Shown piece after piece: positions 27,571 to 36,492 of a DNA stretch of 64,000 nucleotides (position 1 is the stretch's first letter; each line of letters begins with the position of its first letter). A model generated the notes under the pieces. The model saw only the letters and a list, made by a program, of their open reading frames with translations. It did no database searches and had not been told where the DNA came from. The translations under genes and the position numbers were made by a program. Source of the DNA: Oceanobacillus jordanicus (GTDB lineage: Bacteria > Bacillota > Bacilli > Bacillales > Amphibacillaceae); contig NZ_JAIFZM010000008.1 of NCBI RefSeq assembly GCF_022095695.1, forward strand, positions 124,001 through 188,000. Direction: 5' to 3'.

Positions 27571-30252
27571 TTAAAACTCCTCATATAAATCAAGATAGTG
27601 TTCCTCACTATTGCTTTCCATTGACTCTTCTGTGTTAAAATTATTAGAAGTAGTTATGTTGCTATTGCTTGTATCAAATTCTTTATTTCTATACTGAATT
27701 AAGTTGTTTGTTTCATCAGCTCTGGTTTTTAACAATTTAAATTGAACATTATTCTCCGATTCAGTGATAAATTTTGATATTTTTTGAGCATTTAATGAAA
27801 AGCTTTTTACGTGGTTGTGCTTCGTCTTTTTGATTTCTGAGGTAATAAACTTTAGTTCCTTCTCTGTTATGTTTTTAAATACTGAATAGTATTCAGATAT
27901 GCATTTAACCCATTTCTTGTTTACATAAGCATATGCGATTCCTATATTAAAAGGGTCAAATCTTACCTTTACTTTTGTTTTATTTGAATGTAGAATTTTA
28001 AAGTCATCATGCCAATAATAGATATAATTTATTTTTACTCCACTTCTTTGAATAGTTACCTCACCATTTCTAGTTGAAGGAAGCGTCAAAATTTCAAAAA
28101 GAGTATCATATGGAATGTAAAAGTCCTTTCTTTCACCTGAATAAAATAGGCCCATTTTAAATGCCTCTCTTGGAGTCCCTCCCAAGGCAGGATGATCAAT
28201 TGTCTCATATAATTCGAAGAAGTAATGATCTAAGGCCGAGGACAATTCATACAAATTCCAAATGGCATGATTCTTTGGATTTACACTTTTGGTAACCTCA
28301 CGTACATTTTTCATTATCTGGGTATTCCCTTGCAAGTTGTTAATAAAATTTGTATTAGTTGTACCAAAAAGTCTTTCTAATACTGAACCATACCTGGGTT
28401 TTGCAGCAGGCCTCCAAATAAGTTCTTTTTCATACATAGCTAATAATGTTTCAAAGTATATACTATGAAATTCCTTTCCGTTATCAACAAATAATTGCTG
28501 AGGTAGTCTGTTATATCGCCTAACACAGTCTCTAAAAACCATTAAACATGATCTATAACTTGGTGGTTCAAACGATAAATAAAAAGCTATGACTTTTCTT
28601 GAAAATGCATCAATCATTAGAGATAAATATGGCCTACCAAGGCTTTTTCCAGTACTTGAGCATACCAGTTCTATGTCCAATTCAGTATGATCTAAATGAC
28701 AAATGTTAAAAGGGAAATCCCCATGTCTGGGTGTAGTCCTATTCAATTCCCAGTAAAATGTTTTCTTTTGATATCCAGCCCTTGTACCTTTACGTTTTTT
28801 AACTTGCTCTTCGATTGGGCGCTTTTTAATATAAGAATAAAAGGTTACTGAACTTGGGGCAATATAACCCTTTTCTTCACATTTATTTTTAAAAGCACCA
28901 TATACTTGGGCTACATTTTTTTGAACTATAGATTCATATTCATTTTGTATATGTTCATTCATTAGTTTCATCACTTCACTACTGAATCTATCCTGTTTAT
29001 TCCCTTTATCCTTATCTTTTGGAAGTAAGCCAACATAGCCATTCCCAAATAAATTTTCTGCCTTTCTATACTTTCCTACCCAGTCACGTACCTTTCGTAA
29101 ATTTGGTTCATCCTTAGTAGTAAATTCTTTAGATCCAAATTTTATATATTTTTTCACATGCTTCAGTCTGTAGTTTGCTTTTTTATAATCTTCTTCACTT
29201 GCTTCAGTAATAAGATCAATAAGAGGGTCATTAAGATCTTCCTTTTTTTGTCCAATAATTTTCCCTTCTCTTACTAACTTATCAAATAACTCTCTTGAGA
29301 CTTCATTGTATTTGTCCTCAGAACTAAGTGAAACATTATTATCTCCAATATTAATAAGTGTCCAGATATAATTATCCCACAGAATCTTTGTACCAATATC
29401 AAAGGAAATCTTTAATGGGGAAGGCAAATCTTTTTCACATGAAATTAAATTAATATACATTTCTTCATGTTCTTTATGCAAGAAAACCTTTATTGAATCA
29501 GGTTCTGCTAAGGCACTTTCTTTTAAATCGACATATATATCACTGTTTATAATAGAAACATACACATCGTCTGCAGAAAAAGTACAATCATTAGAATGAT
29601 TTATTAATTGTTTTAGTGAAATTCCTGGATTCTGGAAAATTACTTGTCTAATTTCATCTAAAATAGATATATTAATTTCTAAATCCTTCCCTTTTCTCAG
29701 GTAATCATCAAGAAAAACAAAATTTCTATGCAAATTCCAATTGATAATACTATTAGTACATACCTGGAATTCAAGGCCTAATTCCTTAGCAAACTCTTCT
29801 CCTGGGGGACATCTCCAATTCCCTTTGTCATCTCTGATATATTTCCATGGCTGCTTTTTTGACAATATTAATAGATCATCTTCATTTTTCCACTCTACCC
29901 ATCCAGCAGTATTTTCCTTGATTACAAAGAAGTCTGGGGTATAGAGTGTCCCACTATTTTTCCCTTTATTGTTAACATAATTTAATTTTATCTTATTTGG
30001 TTGATCATAAAACTCTAACACCGTGTCATCATTCTCCATCATTAAAACAGCAGGTCCCTCGACCTTCTTACTTTCCCATTGAATATACACTCCCATTTTT
30101 TTCGATGGATATTTTCCAGAGGGACTTCTTCCGCCTCCTCCTACTAAACGTGCAGGTAGCGAGAAACGAATGTTCTTATTGATATAGTCCTGCGTATCTT
30201 TTGATATTTTATTATTTTCACACCAGCTGAGAAATTCTAACTCATCTAAGAT
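27571..30252 (-). CDS. TnsA-TnsB fusion transposase (endonuclease + DDE integrase)
   Basis: About 893 residues if begun near 30252. The N-terminal TnsA-like nuclease has SGKYPSKKMG, then the Glu in YIQWESKK, YTPDFFV (Asp) and WVEWK (Lys), the order of the TnsA active site. The middle is TnsB: LDHTELD, FVDNGKEF and GSVLERLFG supply the D-D-E triad, with a Mu-type C-terminal domain and a Ser/Asn-rich TnsC-contact tail. The first ATG (30096) would cut off SGKYPSKK and has no ribosome binding site. The frame runs upstream to a stop near 30312 without any ATG, GTG or TTG, and GGAGG at 30261-30265 points to an ATC (30252) or ATA (30255) start. Confidence 0.85.
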   Translation of the reverse strand: MLDELEFLSWCENNKISKDTQDYINKNIRFSLPARLVGGGGRSPSGKYPSKKMGVYIQWESKKVEGPAVLMMENDDTVLEFYDQPNKIKLNYVNNKGKNSGTLYTPDFFVIKENTAGWVEWKNEDDLLILSKKQPWKYIRDDKGNWRCPPGEEFAKELGLEFQVCTNSIINWNLHRNFVFLDDYLRKGKDLEINISILDEIRQVIFQNPGISLKQLINHSNDCTFSADDVYVSIINSDIYVDLKESALAEPDSIKVFLHKEHEEMYINLISCEKDLPSPLKISFDIGTKILWDNYIWTLINIGDNNVSLSSEDKYNEVSRELFDKLVREGKIIGQKKEDLNDPLIDLITEASEEDYKKANYRLKHVKKYIKFGSKEFTTKDEPNLRKVRDWVGKYRKAENLFGNGYVGLLPKDKDKGNKQDRFSSEVMKLMNEHIQNEYESIVQKNVAQVYGAFKNKCEEKGYIAPSSVTFYSYIKKRPIEEQVKKRKGTRAGYQKKTFYWELNRTTPRHGDFPFNICHLDHTELDIELVCSSTGKSLGRPYLSLMIDAFSRKVIAFYLSFEPPSYRSCLMVFRDCVRRYNRLPQQLFVDNGKEFHSIYFETLLAMYEKELIWRPAAKPRYGSVLERLFGTTNTNFINNLQGNTQIMKNVREVTKSVNPKNHAIWNLYELSSALDHYFFELYETIDHPALGGTPREAFKMGLFYSGERKDFYIPYDTLFEILTLPSTRNGEVTIQRSGVKINYIYYWHDDFKILHSNKTKVKVRFDPFNIGIAYAYVNKKWVKCISEYYSVFKNITEKELKFITSEIKKTKHNHVKSFSLNAQKISKFITESENNVQFKLLKTRADETNNLIQYRNKEFDTSNSNITTSNNFNTEESMESNSEEHYLDLYEEF

Positions 30253-30399
30253 TATAATCGCCTCCGAAAATTCAAATATTATGGTAAAGTCGGTTACTAC
30301 ATATTTTGTTTATTCGGAAAATGTAAAAAACTCTCCATTTATATTTTTCGACATTTCATTAAATTTCCCTTTAGTTTTGAGAAAAATGATGAAATATGC

Positions 30400-31704
30400 C
30401 TATTTAATAGTACTTTTCCATTTTAAAGCTACTTTTCTTTCCCTAATTAAATATCGCCCACCGAGTAAAGATTCAACTTTTCTTCTACTCGGATACGTAT
30501 CACTATTAACTAATTTCTCTATTGCCATCTTCATTTCGATCTCTACATTTTCTTCTCTTTTAATTTTTTTCCTTTTTAAATACTTAGCATATATATCTAC
30601 AATTATTTTACTTTCTGTTGGGTACTTAATATATAGCAAGCGTCTGTCACACCCAATTGATGAGGCTATGCTTCTAAGAGATTTCGGAGAAGTGATTGAT
30701 TCCTGTTGAATATACTTATTAATATAACTCTTTATATAAACATGATCATATTTTTGTCTTACATCAATTTTTGTCGCCGGTGACGCTGCATCAAGGATAA
30801 TATTAAGTTTCAATACAGGAACTTTGTTAAAGAAATTAACTACTGAAATATCTAGTCTTAAACATATTGATACTAATGAATTAAGGGGAGGAATGTTATG
30901 CCCTTTGTACCAATACCTAAATGTGGAATTAGCTACTTTAAAGTATTCTGCTGCTTTTTTTATGTTTCCTCCAAAAAGTTGCTCCACATAAAATTTTAAG
31001 CTTTCAGAAATTTGCTCTCTTCGATACATAGTATTTGAATTAGGAATCATCATTTGCAGAATTAGGATCGTCTTTTTAATATCCTCAGAATTATCATCTA
31101 TCCTTGGAGTCCGCCCTTTTCCTCCGAGCCATCTTTCACAGGTGGAACAGCTACCTGGCTTTCCATTTCTTGAAAGTACTGACATCCTTTTAGAACAAAA
31201 TGGACAATGTGTAGATAATTTAATTCTATGTATTGTACAAATGCTTACTATTTTTAGTGTCCACACTAATTGTTCGTAAATAGGCTCTTCATTATCTAAA
31301 GCAACTTGAAGGCACTCTGGACACCACGCTTTTTCAGTCCTCATCAACCCACGCGAAGGTAACACATGAGACCAGGAAATCATTGTCATGCCTTGTAAAT
31401 CATTTCTCGTTGTTAATGATGATATAACCTCAATAAAATCTGTTGCTAAGGTTCCAATTCCATTTATTCCATTTGATGAATCATAAAAACCATTACCACC
31501 CTTTTTTGAGATATTCAGTAAATATTTCTTATCTAATAAGGGGGTAATGAGTTTTGCAAATAAGGTTCCATATTTAACATTGTGAGCATTTGCTAGTCTT
31601 AATACATAACTTGAGAGAGATTCTTTAAATTGAGTATTTATTCCTATGGGTTCTATATTATAGAGGACACTTCTTGATTCGTCTTGTGGAGAAATTGGAT
31701 CCAA
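30400..31704 (-). CDS. TniQ-family protein (smaller, first gene of the Tn7-like element)
   Basis: About 434 residues. The N-terminal TniQ domain reads LSSYVLRLANAHNVKYGTLF, parallel to the larger TniQ at the other end. Zinc ligands are in WCPECLQ, ICTIH, HCPFC and SCSTCERWLGG. The C-terminal part has one helix-turn-helix-like unit (KVANSTFRYWYKGHNIPP) and a basic end. Two TniQ proteins in one element suggest two target modes, as in Tn7-like systems with separate TnsD and TniQ. The TTG at 31704 follows GGGGTG; a GTG at 31713 is too close to that site. A 147-bp gap precedes tnsAB. Confidence 0.85.
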   Translation of the reverse strand: MDPISPQDESRSVLYNIEPIGINTQFKESLSSYVLRLANAHNVKYGTLFAKLITPLLDKKYLLNISKKGGNGFYDSSNGINGIGTLATDFIEVISSLTTRNDLQGMTMISWSHVLPSRGLMRTEKAWCPECLQVALDNEEPIYEQLVWTLKIVSICTIHRIKLSTHCPFCSKRMSVLSRNGKPGSCSTCERWLGGKGRTPRIDDNSEDIKKTILILQMMIPNSNTMYRREQISESLKFYVEQLFGGNIKKAAEYFKVANSTFRYWYKGHNIPPLNSLVSICLRLDISVVNFFNKVPVLKLNIILDAASPATKIDVRQKYDHVYIKSYINKYIQQESITSPKSLRSIASSIGCDRRLLYIKYPTESKIIVDIYAKYLKRKKIKREENVEIEMKMAIEKLVNSDTYPSRRKVESLLGGRYLIRERKVALKWKSTIK

Positions 31705-31902
31705 CTTATTCACCCCAATTTATTTGAGGTTAGTTTCTTTCTCTAATTACTTTTTATGCAAAAGATATAAAAATTACATAGAAACTTATTTGTTTTTAGA
31801 TATTTAAGTAACTCCCTAACTGTAGCCAGAATTTACATTTTAATCTAATTATTCACTGCAATTAATAAAATAGTAAAGCGGAATTTTCGTATTAAGACGG
31901 CC

Positions 31903-31959
31903 TCTTCTACTTTACTAACAGCACGGACGAGAACCTAGAAAACATCTACTTTATTAAGC
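31903..31959 (-). repeat. Repeated end motif, candidate TnsB-binding sites
   Basis: On the minus strand TTAATAAAGTAGATG (31959-31945) and TTAGTAAAGTAGAAG (31917-31903) differ at two positions and are 42 bp apart. A third related copy (TTAGTAAAAGC...GTAGAAG) lies at the other end of the element near 24480. Spaced repeats of this sort are typical of Tn7-like ends. Confidence 0.55.
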
Positions 31960-32051
31960 CATAAGGTGACTTATTCTAAAATAATAGCCTCTGCAAGGTT
32001 TCTTAACATTTTAACCTTATAATAGAAAATAATTTTAACAGAGGTGATTGA

Positions 32052-32405
32052 ATGAAGTGTGAAACCATAACCTTACCAAATAAGCGGGATCAACTTACAA
32101 ATACAGGCATCATTTGTAAGTTAAATAAGAGGATGACAATCACCATACCGAAAAAAATCAGAAAAAGATTATCTTTAATGGCAGGAGATGAAGTTGCTAT
32201 CTCCATGATTGCCAAATCAAATGAGTTAATAATTCGAAAAGTCATTGAAGATACATTGGATAATAAGATGATTATAAACGAAAAAGGCGCAATTCGAATC
32301 CCTATAGAATTAAGAAGGTTCCTCTCCTTGGAAAATGGGGATTTGTTTCTCCTTAATTTAAAAGACCACGGTCCTTTTATCTCACTTAAAAAGCTCAGCA
32401 AATAA
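32052..32405 (+). CDS. Double-domain AbrB/SpoVT-type DNA-binding protein
   Basis: A 117-residue protein with two swapped-hairpin AbrB-like domains in tandem: residues ~20-62 (CKLNKRMTITIPKKIRKRL) and ~75-115 (MIINEKGAIRIPIELRRFLS). Single AbrB domains normally pair between chains; here two lie in one chain, which could give a pseudo-dimer. The start has AGAGGTGA 5 bp upstream. It lies 131 bp outside the proposed right end of the Tn7-like element, upstream of a MurE-like gene. It may control that cassette, but this is a guess. Confidence 0.8.
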   Translation: MKCETITLPNKRDQLTNTGIICKLNKRMTITIPKKIRKRLSLMAGDEVAISMIAKSNELIIRKVIEDTLDNKMIINEKGAIRIPIELRRFLSLENGDLFLLNLKDHGPFISLKKLSK

Positions 32406-32612
32406 TAATATTCTATCTAATAAGGACTGTCTTTTATTTGTAATTATTATTTATATATCCTAACTATTCACCGGATTTAGGTGTGTTATTACCAAATCCA
32501 AAACTAGAATATTAAGCTAGTATTACAAGTACTGCGTCTGCACATTTTCTCCATACTTTCTATTTACAATTAGGCAGGTATTAACATTTGCAAAAGAGGA
32601 GTCATACCACCT

Positions 32613-34082
32613 ATGAAGTTAAAGAAACTTATGGAAGAAATTAAAACGGTGAGTGAAATGAATTCTGAGACAGCGAACCTCATTGTTACTGGTATAGCAG
32701 ATAGTTCAGATAGCGTGTCACAAGGCCATATTTTTGTTGCAATTAACGGGTTCAATCAAGATGGTCATCAATTTATTCAGGAAGCTATTGAAAAAGGTGC
32801 ATGTTTAATAATAGGTGAATCAGAGATTACCGGTTTAACTGTACCTTACTTACAAGTTGATAGTAGTAGAAAAGCTTTGGGAATCCTTGCAAATAAATTT
32901 TATGGCACTCCTTCAAACCATAAGCTAATGATAGGGATTACAGGAACGAATGGCAAGACCACGACAAGCTATATCTTGAAACATATCTTAGAGAATAATG
33001 GAAAATCGTGTTCTTTAATTGGAACAATACAAAATGTCATCAATGGCCAAGTTAAGAAGAGCACTAACACTACCCCAAGTTCATTAGATTTACATGGATT
33101 AATATCGGAAAGTAAGGATGAGGTAGTCATAGTGGAAGTTTCCTCACACGGGTTATCTCAATATAGGGTACAGGGCATAACATTTGATCTTTGCTTGTTT
33201 ACGAACCTTGAACATGAACACTTGGATTACCATCCTACAATAGAAGATTATTTTCAAACAAAGATGCTATTGTTTGACCATTTAAAAGAAGGTGGACAAG
33301 CCATTGTTAACACTGATAATCATTGGGGGAAAAGACTCGTTAAAATCTTACAAGGCAGAGGAATTAACGTAAATTCGATTGGCCAATCTTCTAATAATAA
33401 ATTTAAGATACTTGATTTTAATTTTAAAAACTCTAATCTTTCTGTTGAAGATGGAGATGAAGCAAACCTTATTTTTTCTCCTATGTATGGAATTCATAAT
33501 ATGTATAATACTTTGATGGCTTATGTTAGTGCTAGACTGGTGGGTCTTGGTGAAGATTCTATTATTGAATGCATTTCAAATTTCCGAGGTGTAGAGGGCC
33601 GATTTGAGAAAACTAAACTGTCTAATGGCGCTATCATCGTAGTCGACTATGCCCATACATCAGAATCAATATTACACTGCTTAACAACTGCAAAACAGTA
33701 CGGTGCGAAGAGAGTAATCCATATATTCGGTTTTAGGGGAAATAGGGACCAAAGTAAAAGACAAGAAATGTTGACAGTAACCTCCGGCACAAGCGATCAA
33801 TATATTTTGACCATGGATGATTTAAATTCTGTTCCTCAAAATGAAATGATAGAAACACTGAAAAGCCTAAACAACCTCTATGGAAATGAAAAAGGTCTCA
33901 TCATTCCTGATCGAACCCTGGCTATAAAGTGGGCTATAGAACACAGTAATCCAGAAGATTGGATTATTATCACAGGAAAAGGACACGAAACATACCAGCA
34001 AAATTACCGTTTGCAAACTAATTCTGATAAAGAAACCGTTTTGTATTTTAGTAATAAGAAAAAACATTCCCGGAGTAATTAA
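32613..34082 (+). CDS. MurE-like Mur ligase (divergent paralogue)
   Basis: A 489-residue Mur-ligase-family enzyme most like MurE, which adds the third amino acid to UDP-MurNAc-dipeptide. Present are the ATP loop GITGTNGKTTT (~110), NTTPSSLDL, EVSSHGLSQYRV, HLDYH, the carbamylated Lys region FQTKMLLFDH, GRFEKTK, DYAHT and GKGHETYQ. The usual amino-acid-selecting DNPR motif is replaced by TMDDLNSVPQNE, so the substrate is probably not meso-diaminopimelate in the normal way. It is coupled to a D,D-carboxypeptidase gene 2 bp downstream. The normal murE should lie elsewhere. Base use is like its neighbours. Confidence 0.85.
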   Translation: MKLKKLMEEIKTVSEMNSETANLIVTGIADSSDSVSQGHIFVAINGFNQDGHQFIQEAIEKGACLIIGESEITGLTVPYLQVDSSRKALGILANKFYGTPSNHKLMIGITGTNGKTTTSYILKHILENNGKSCSLIGTIQNVINGQVKKSTNTTPSSLDLHGLISESKDEVVIVEVSSHGLSQYRVQGITFDLCLFTNLEHEHLDYHPTIEDYFQTKMLLFDHLKEGGQAIVNTDNHWGKRLVKILQGRGINVNSIGQSSNNKFKILDFNFKNSNLSVEDGDEANLIFSPMYGIHNMYNTLMAYVSARLVGLGEDSIIECISNFRGVEGRFEKTKLSNGAIIVVDYAHTSESILHCLTTAKQYGAKRVIHIFGFRGNRDQSKRQEMLTVTSGTSDQYILTMDDLNSVPQNEMIETLKSLNNLYGNEKGLIIPDRTLAIKWAIEHSNPEDWIIITGKGHETYQQNYRLQTNSDKETVLYFSNKKKHSRSN

Positions 34083-34084
34083 AT

Positions 34085-35284
34085 ATGAGGAAAATTATAT
34101 TATTTATTACCACGATTGTCGCCGTAAATTCTTTGTTTGGTTCAAAAGCCTTCGGAGAATCCCATCCTTCTCCGCCTTCTCTGGAAAGTGAGGCTGCTAT
34201 TTTACTAGAAAGAAATTCAGGACAGGTTCTCTTTGATAAAAACGCCAATTCTCAAATGTATCCTGCAAGTGTGACAAAAATTGCTACAGCAATCTATGCG
34301 ATTGAAACAGGCAACCTTGATGATATTGTAACTATTAGCAGTAATGCCAGAGCCAAAAATGTGGAAGGAACCACCGTCTATTTGGAAGAGGGAGAAAAAG
34401 TAACATTGAAGGAGCTGGTCCAAGGTTTATTAATCAATTCGGGTAATGATGCAGGTGTAGCAATTGCTGAGCATTTAAATGGTAGTGAAGAGCAGTTTTC
34501 TAAAGACATAAACACTTATCTAAAAAACGTTATTGGCGTTCAGGATACTAACTTTGAAAACCCACATGGTCTATTTAATTCAGAGCATCGTACAACCGCA
34601 GAAGATTTAGCAAGAATAACACGGTATGCCATGAAAAATGAAACCTTCAGGGAAATATTTGGAACAAAAGAATTAGAGTGGAATGGGCAAACGTGGGACA
34701 CAACCATACTTAGCCACCACAAATTAGTTAAAGAGGAAATACCTTATAAAGGTGTAACAGGCGGGAAAAATGGCTATGTAACCCAATCCGGCTATACATT
34801 AGCGACAACAGCTGAGCGAGATGGTTTAAGCTTAATAGTAATCACCTTAAAAGGCAGCATGAAAAATGTTCCCTATGATGACACGATCAAGCTACTAGAC
34901 TATGGATTTGAGAATTACAGAACATCCATTATTTCAAAGGGGACCAAATTTAAGGTAGAAGATCAAGAGTACACAACCTCTGAGAGAATAGCTTATACTC
35001 ACCCAAAGAATGAACAACTGAGTAAAGATATAAAAGAGGATGGGACCATGGAAATCATTGCTCAAGATGGAAAAGTAGCAGCTGCTTATCAGCTAGAGGA
35101 AGTTTCAAATAAAACAATTAATGTTAAAATTAAGTTGGAAAACACTACTACTAATAAAGTAAGATACGGTAGCATTTTTGATGAGCAGGATCCATATCTA
35201 GCATATTTTTCTATCGCCTTTCTCCTAAGCATGATTGGTATATTCTATCGTCAAAATATATACTGCTTGAGGAAGATAAAGTAA
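34085..35284 (+). CDS. D-alanyl-D-alanine carboxypeptidase (S11, DacF/PBP5 type)
   Basis: A 399-residue exported penicillin-binding protein. The signal peptide ends near FGSKAFGE. The serine acylation motif is SVTK (in YPASVTKIAT, Ser ~60), the second motif is SGN (INSGNDAG, ~121), and the third is KNG in VTGGKNGYV where KTG is usual. A PBP5-like C-terminal beta domain follows, then one transmembrane helix and a basic tail (CLRKIK). It would trim the terminal D-Ala of peptidoglycan stem peptides. It is translated right after the MurE-like gene, so the two probably act on the same wall precursor pathway. Confidence 0.9.
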   Translation: MRKIILFITTIVAVNSLFGSKAFGESHPSPPSLESEAAILLERNSGQVLFDKNANSQMYPASVTKIATAIYAIETGNLDDIVTISSNARAKNVEGTTVYLEEGEKVTLKELVQGLLINSGNDAGVAIAEHLNGSEEQFSKDINTYLKNVIGVQDTNFENPHGLFNSEHRTTAEDLARITRYAMKNETFREIFGTKELEWNGQTWDTTILSHHKLVKEEIPYKGVTGGKNGYVTQSGYTLATTAERDGLSLIVITLKGSMKNVPYDDTIKLLDYGFENYRTSIISKGTKFKVEDQEYTTSERIAYTHPKNEQLSKDIKEDGTMEIIAQDGKVAAAYQLEEVSNKTINVKIKLENTTTNKVRYGSIFDEQDPYLAYFSIAFLLSMIGIFYRQNIYCLRKIK

Positions 35285-35441
35285 GAATACAATTTCAATA
35301 ATTTAATGGTGAATTGTTTTCATTTTTCTTTCCTTATAGAACAAAGATTGGCATTTATATTATGGGCCAGAATGAAACTTGATGATCAGAGAGATTCCGT
35401 AAAAAAATAACATCCTATGAATTTCCCTAGTAATATCCTAG

Positions 35442-35630
35442 TTAATAAGCATTTACTTCTATGAGCCCATCGTAAAGTTCGTTAAAAACCTCTGAAAATT
35501 GATTAATAGTGTTACTTAATTCATTTTCATCGTTATCTATACCACCTACTTCAACTAAGATTGGCTTATTGGAAAAATCCTGATTGTATACGCCACTACC
35601 TACGGTGGTCGATTTTAAGTAAACGCCTTA
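35442..35630 (-). pseudogene. SpoIIP C-terminal fragment
   Basis: Minus-strand reading gives about 60 residues ending in a stop at 35442-35444. SGVYNQDFSNKPILVEVGGI then DNDENELSNT is the C-terminal amidase motif of stage II sporulation protein P, whose usual form is YNQDLSPxxxLIEVGGVDNT. The frame is stopped upstream and no start or N-terminal part is seen. It is a decayed gene end, about one sixth of the normal length. The remaining space from 35285 to 35806 shows no other gene. Confidence 0.7.
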
Positions 35631-35693
35631 ACTTAACCCAGTGTACCTTTCTTCAATTCTAACACCTGTTTAATCAATGAAAATTGAAGAAAA

Positions 35694-35740
35694 GACACCT
35701 GCTAGCTATGGAGATATGCATATACAGCAGGTGTTGTCTT
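35694..35740 (-). terminator. Probable terminator after the sirohaem-reductase-like gene
   Basis: CACCTGCT pairs with AGCAGGTG, extended with gaps to GACA/TGTC; on the minus strand the stem is followed by TTTTCTTC. It lies 67 bp after the stop of the 35807-36436 gene. Confidence 0.7.
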
Positions 35741-35806
35741 CAAAACTTTGCATTTTCCTTTGGTAGTTGTGAAAAGATAATAGAAATAGATTCTGATACA
35801 TTTCAT

Positions 35807-36436
35807 TTAAGTAATATGGAGTTCCTGTTTTATATTTTCGATTCCAAACCGATCCACAAACCTATAAAATTTCTCCCTCTTTTTACCATTTTCTCTATAT
35901 AAATCTAATACCCGTTCCACAAGCTCATATAATTCTTCAGGCTGGAGATTCGACTTGACTAATTTTCCGATTCTTGCATCTCTTCCAATTGATTTACCGC
36001 CAATGTATAGTTCAAACGTATTTTTATCTTTCATGACACCTATATCATTGATTAATGGTTCGCCACAACCTATCGAACAGCCTGTATATGCAGGTTTTAA
36101 TGTAAAGGGTACTACCTGACCTGCAATACGACGATTTAATTCCTTAGCGACAGGCATCCCCTCTTCTTCTTCACCTTTGCAAAAGTTACAGGTTCTTAAA
36201 TTCTTTACATACTTCCCCACCTTATAATATTGCAATCCGACTTTATCGAATGTTTTTTTAGCTTCTTCCCATTCAACTTCTGGAATTTGAACGATGAGTT
36301 GTTGAAAAGTGGTCAATTCTATATCCGTATCTTCGTCCAGATACGTACCTAATACTGCTAGTTGCTTCGGTTTAAGTTTTGCACCAAAACCTATACCATC
36401 ATTTACAGCTATTGGTATATACTTCTTTGACTTCAT
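35807..36436 (-). CDS. Short nitrite/sulfite-reductase-like protein
   Basis: A 209-residue soluble protein like half of a sirohaem reductase. The N-terminal ferredoxin-like part (AVNDGIGFGAKLKPKQLAVL) precedes a half with the Fe4S4-sirohaem Cys motifs. The second, YTGCSIGCGEP, has the expected C-x3-C. The first, LRTCNFCKGEE, is C-x2-C instead of the usual C-x5-C. Full NirB or CysI proteins are two to four times longer. It may be a one-repeat sirohaem protein; activity is unknown. A 17-bp CsoR/CstR-type operator lies ~57 bp upstream, tying it to copper or reactive sulfur control. Confidence 0.7.
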   Translation of the reverse strand: MKSKKYIPIAVNDGIGFGAKLKPKQLAVLGTYLDEDTDIELTTFQQLIVQIPEVEWEEAKKTFDKVGLQYYKVGKYVKNLRTCNFCKGEEEEGMPVAKELNRRIAGQVVPFTLKPAYTGCSIGCGEPLINDIGVMKDKNTFELYIGGKSIGRDARIGKLVKSNLQPEELYELVERVLDLYRENGKKREKFYRFVDRFGIENIKQELHIT

Positions 36437-36492
36437 AGCTATTCTTCCCCCCTTCTTAAACTATATAAGTATTGTTAAACTAAATATATAGC

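Larger units (their letters stand above)
24478..31920 (-). mobile_element. Compact Tn7-like transposon (TnsAB fusion, TnsC, two TniQ/TnsD)
   Basis: Four minus-strand genes encode a full Tn7-type machinery: TniQ (30400-31704), TnsA-TnsB fusion, TnsC and a large TnsD/TniQ. The proposed ends are a perfect 10-bp inverted pair, TGTTAGTAAA at 24478 and TTTACTAACA ending at 31920, starting TGT and ending ACA as Tn7 ends do. Inside both ends GTAGAAG and GGCCGT recur. The 5-bp flanks (24473-24477 TCATT; 31921-31925 GCACG) do not match, so a target duplication is not seen and the true borders may lie further out. No cargo gene, Cascade, Cas12k or CRISPR repeat was found inside. Confidence 0.75.
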
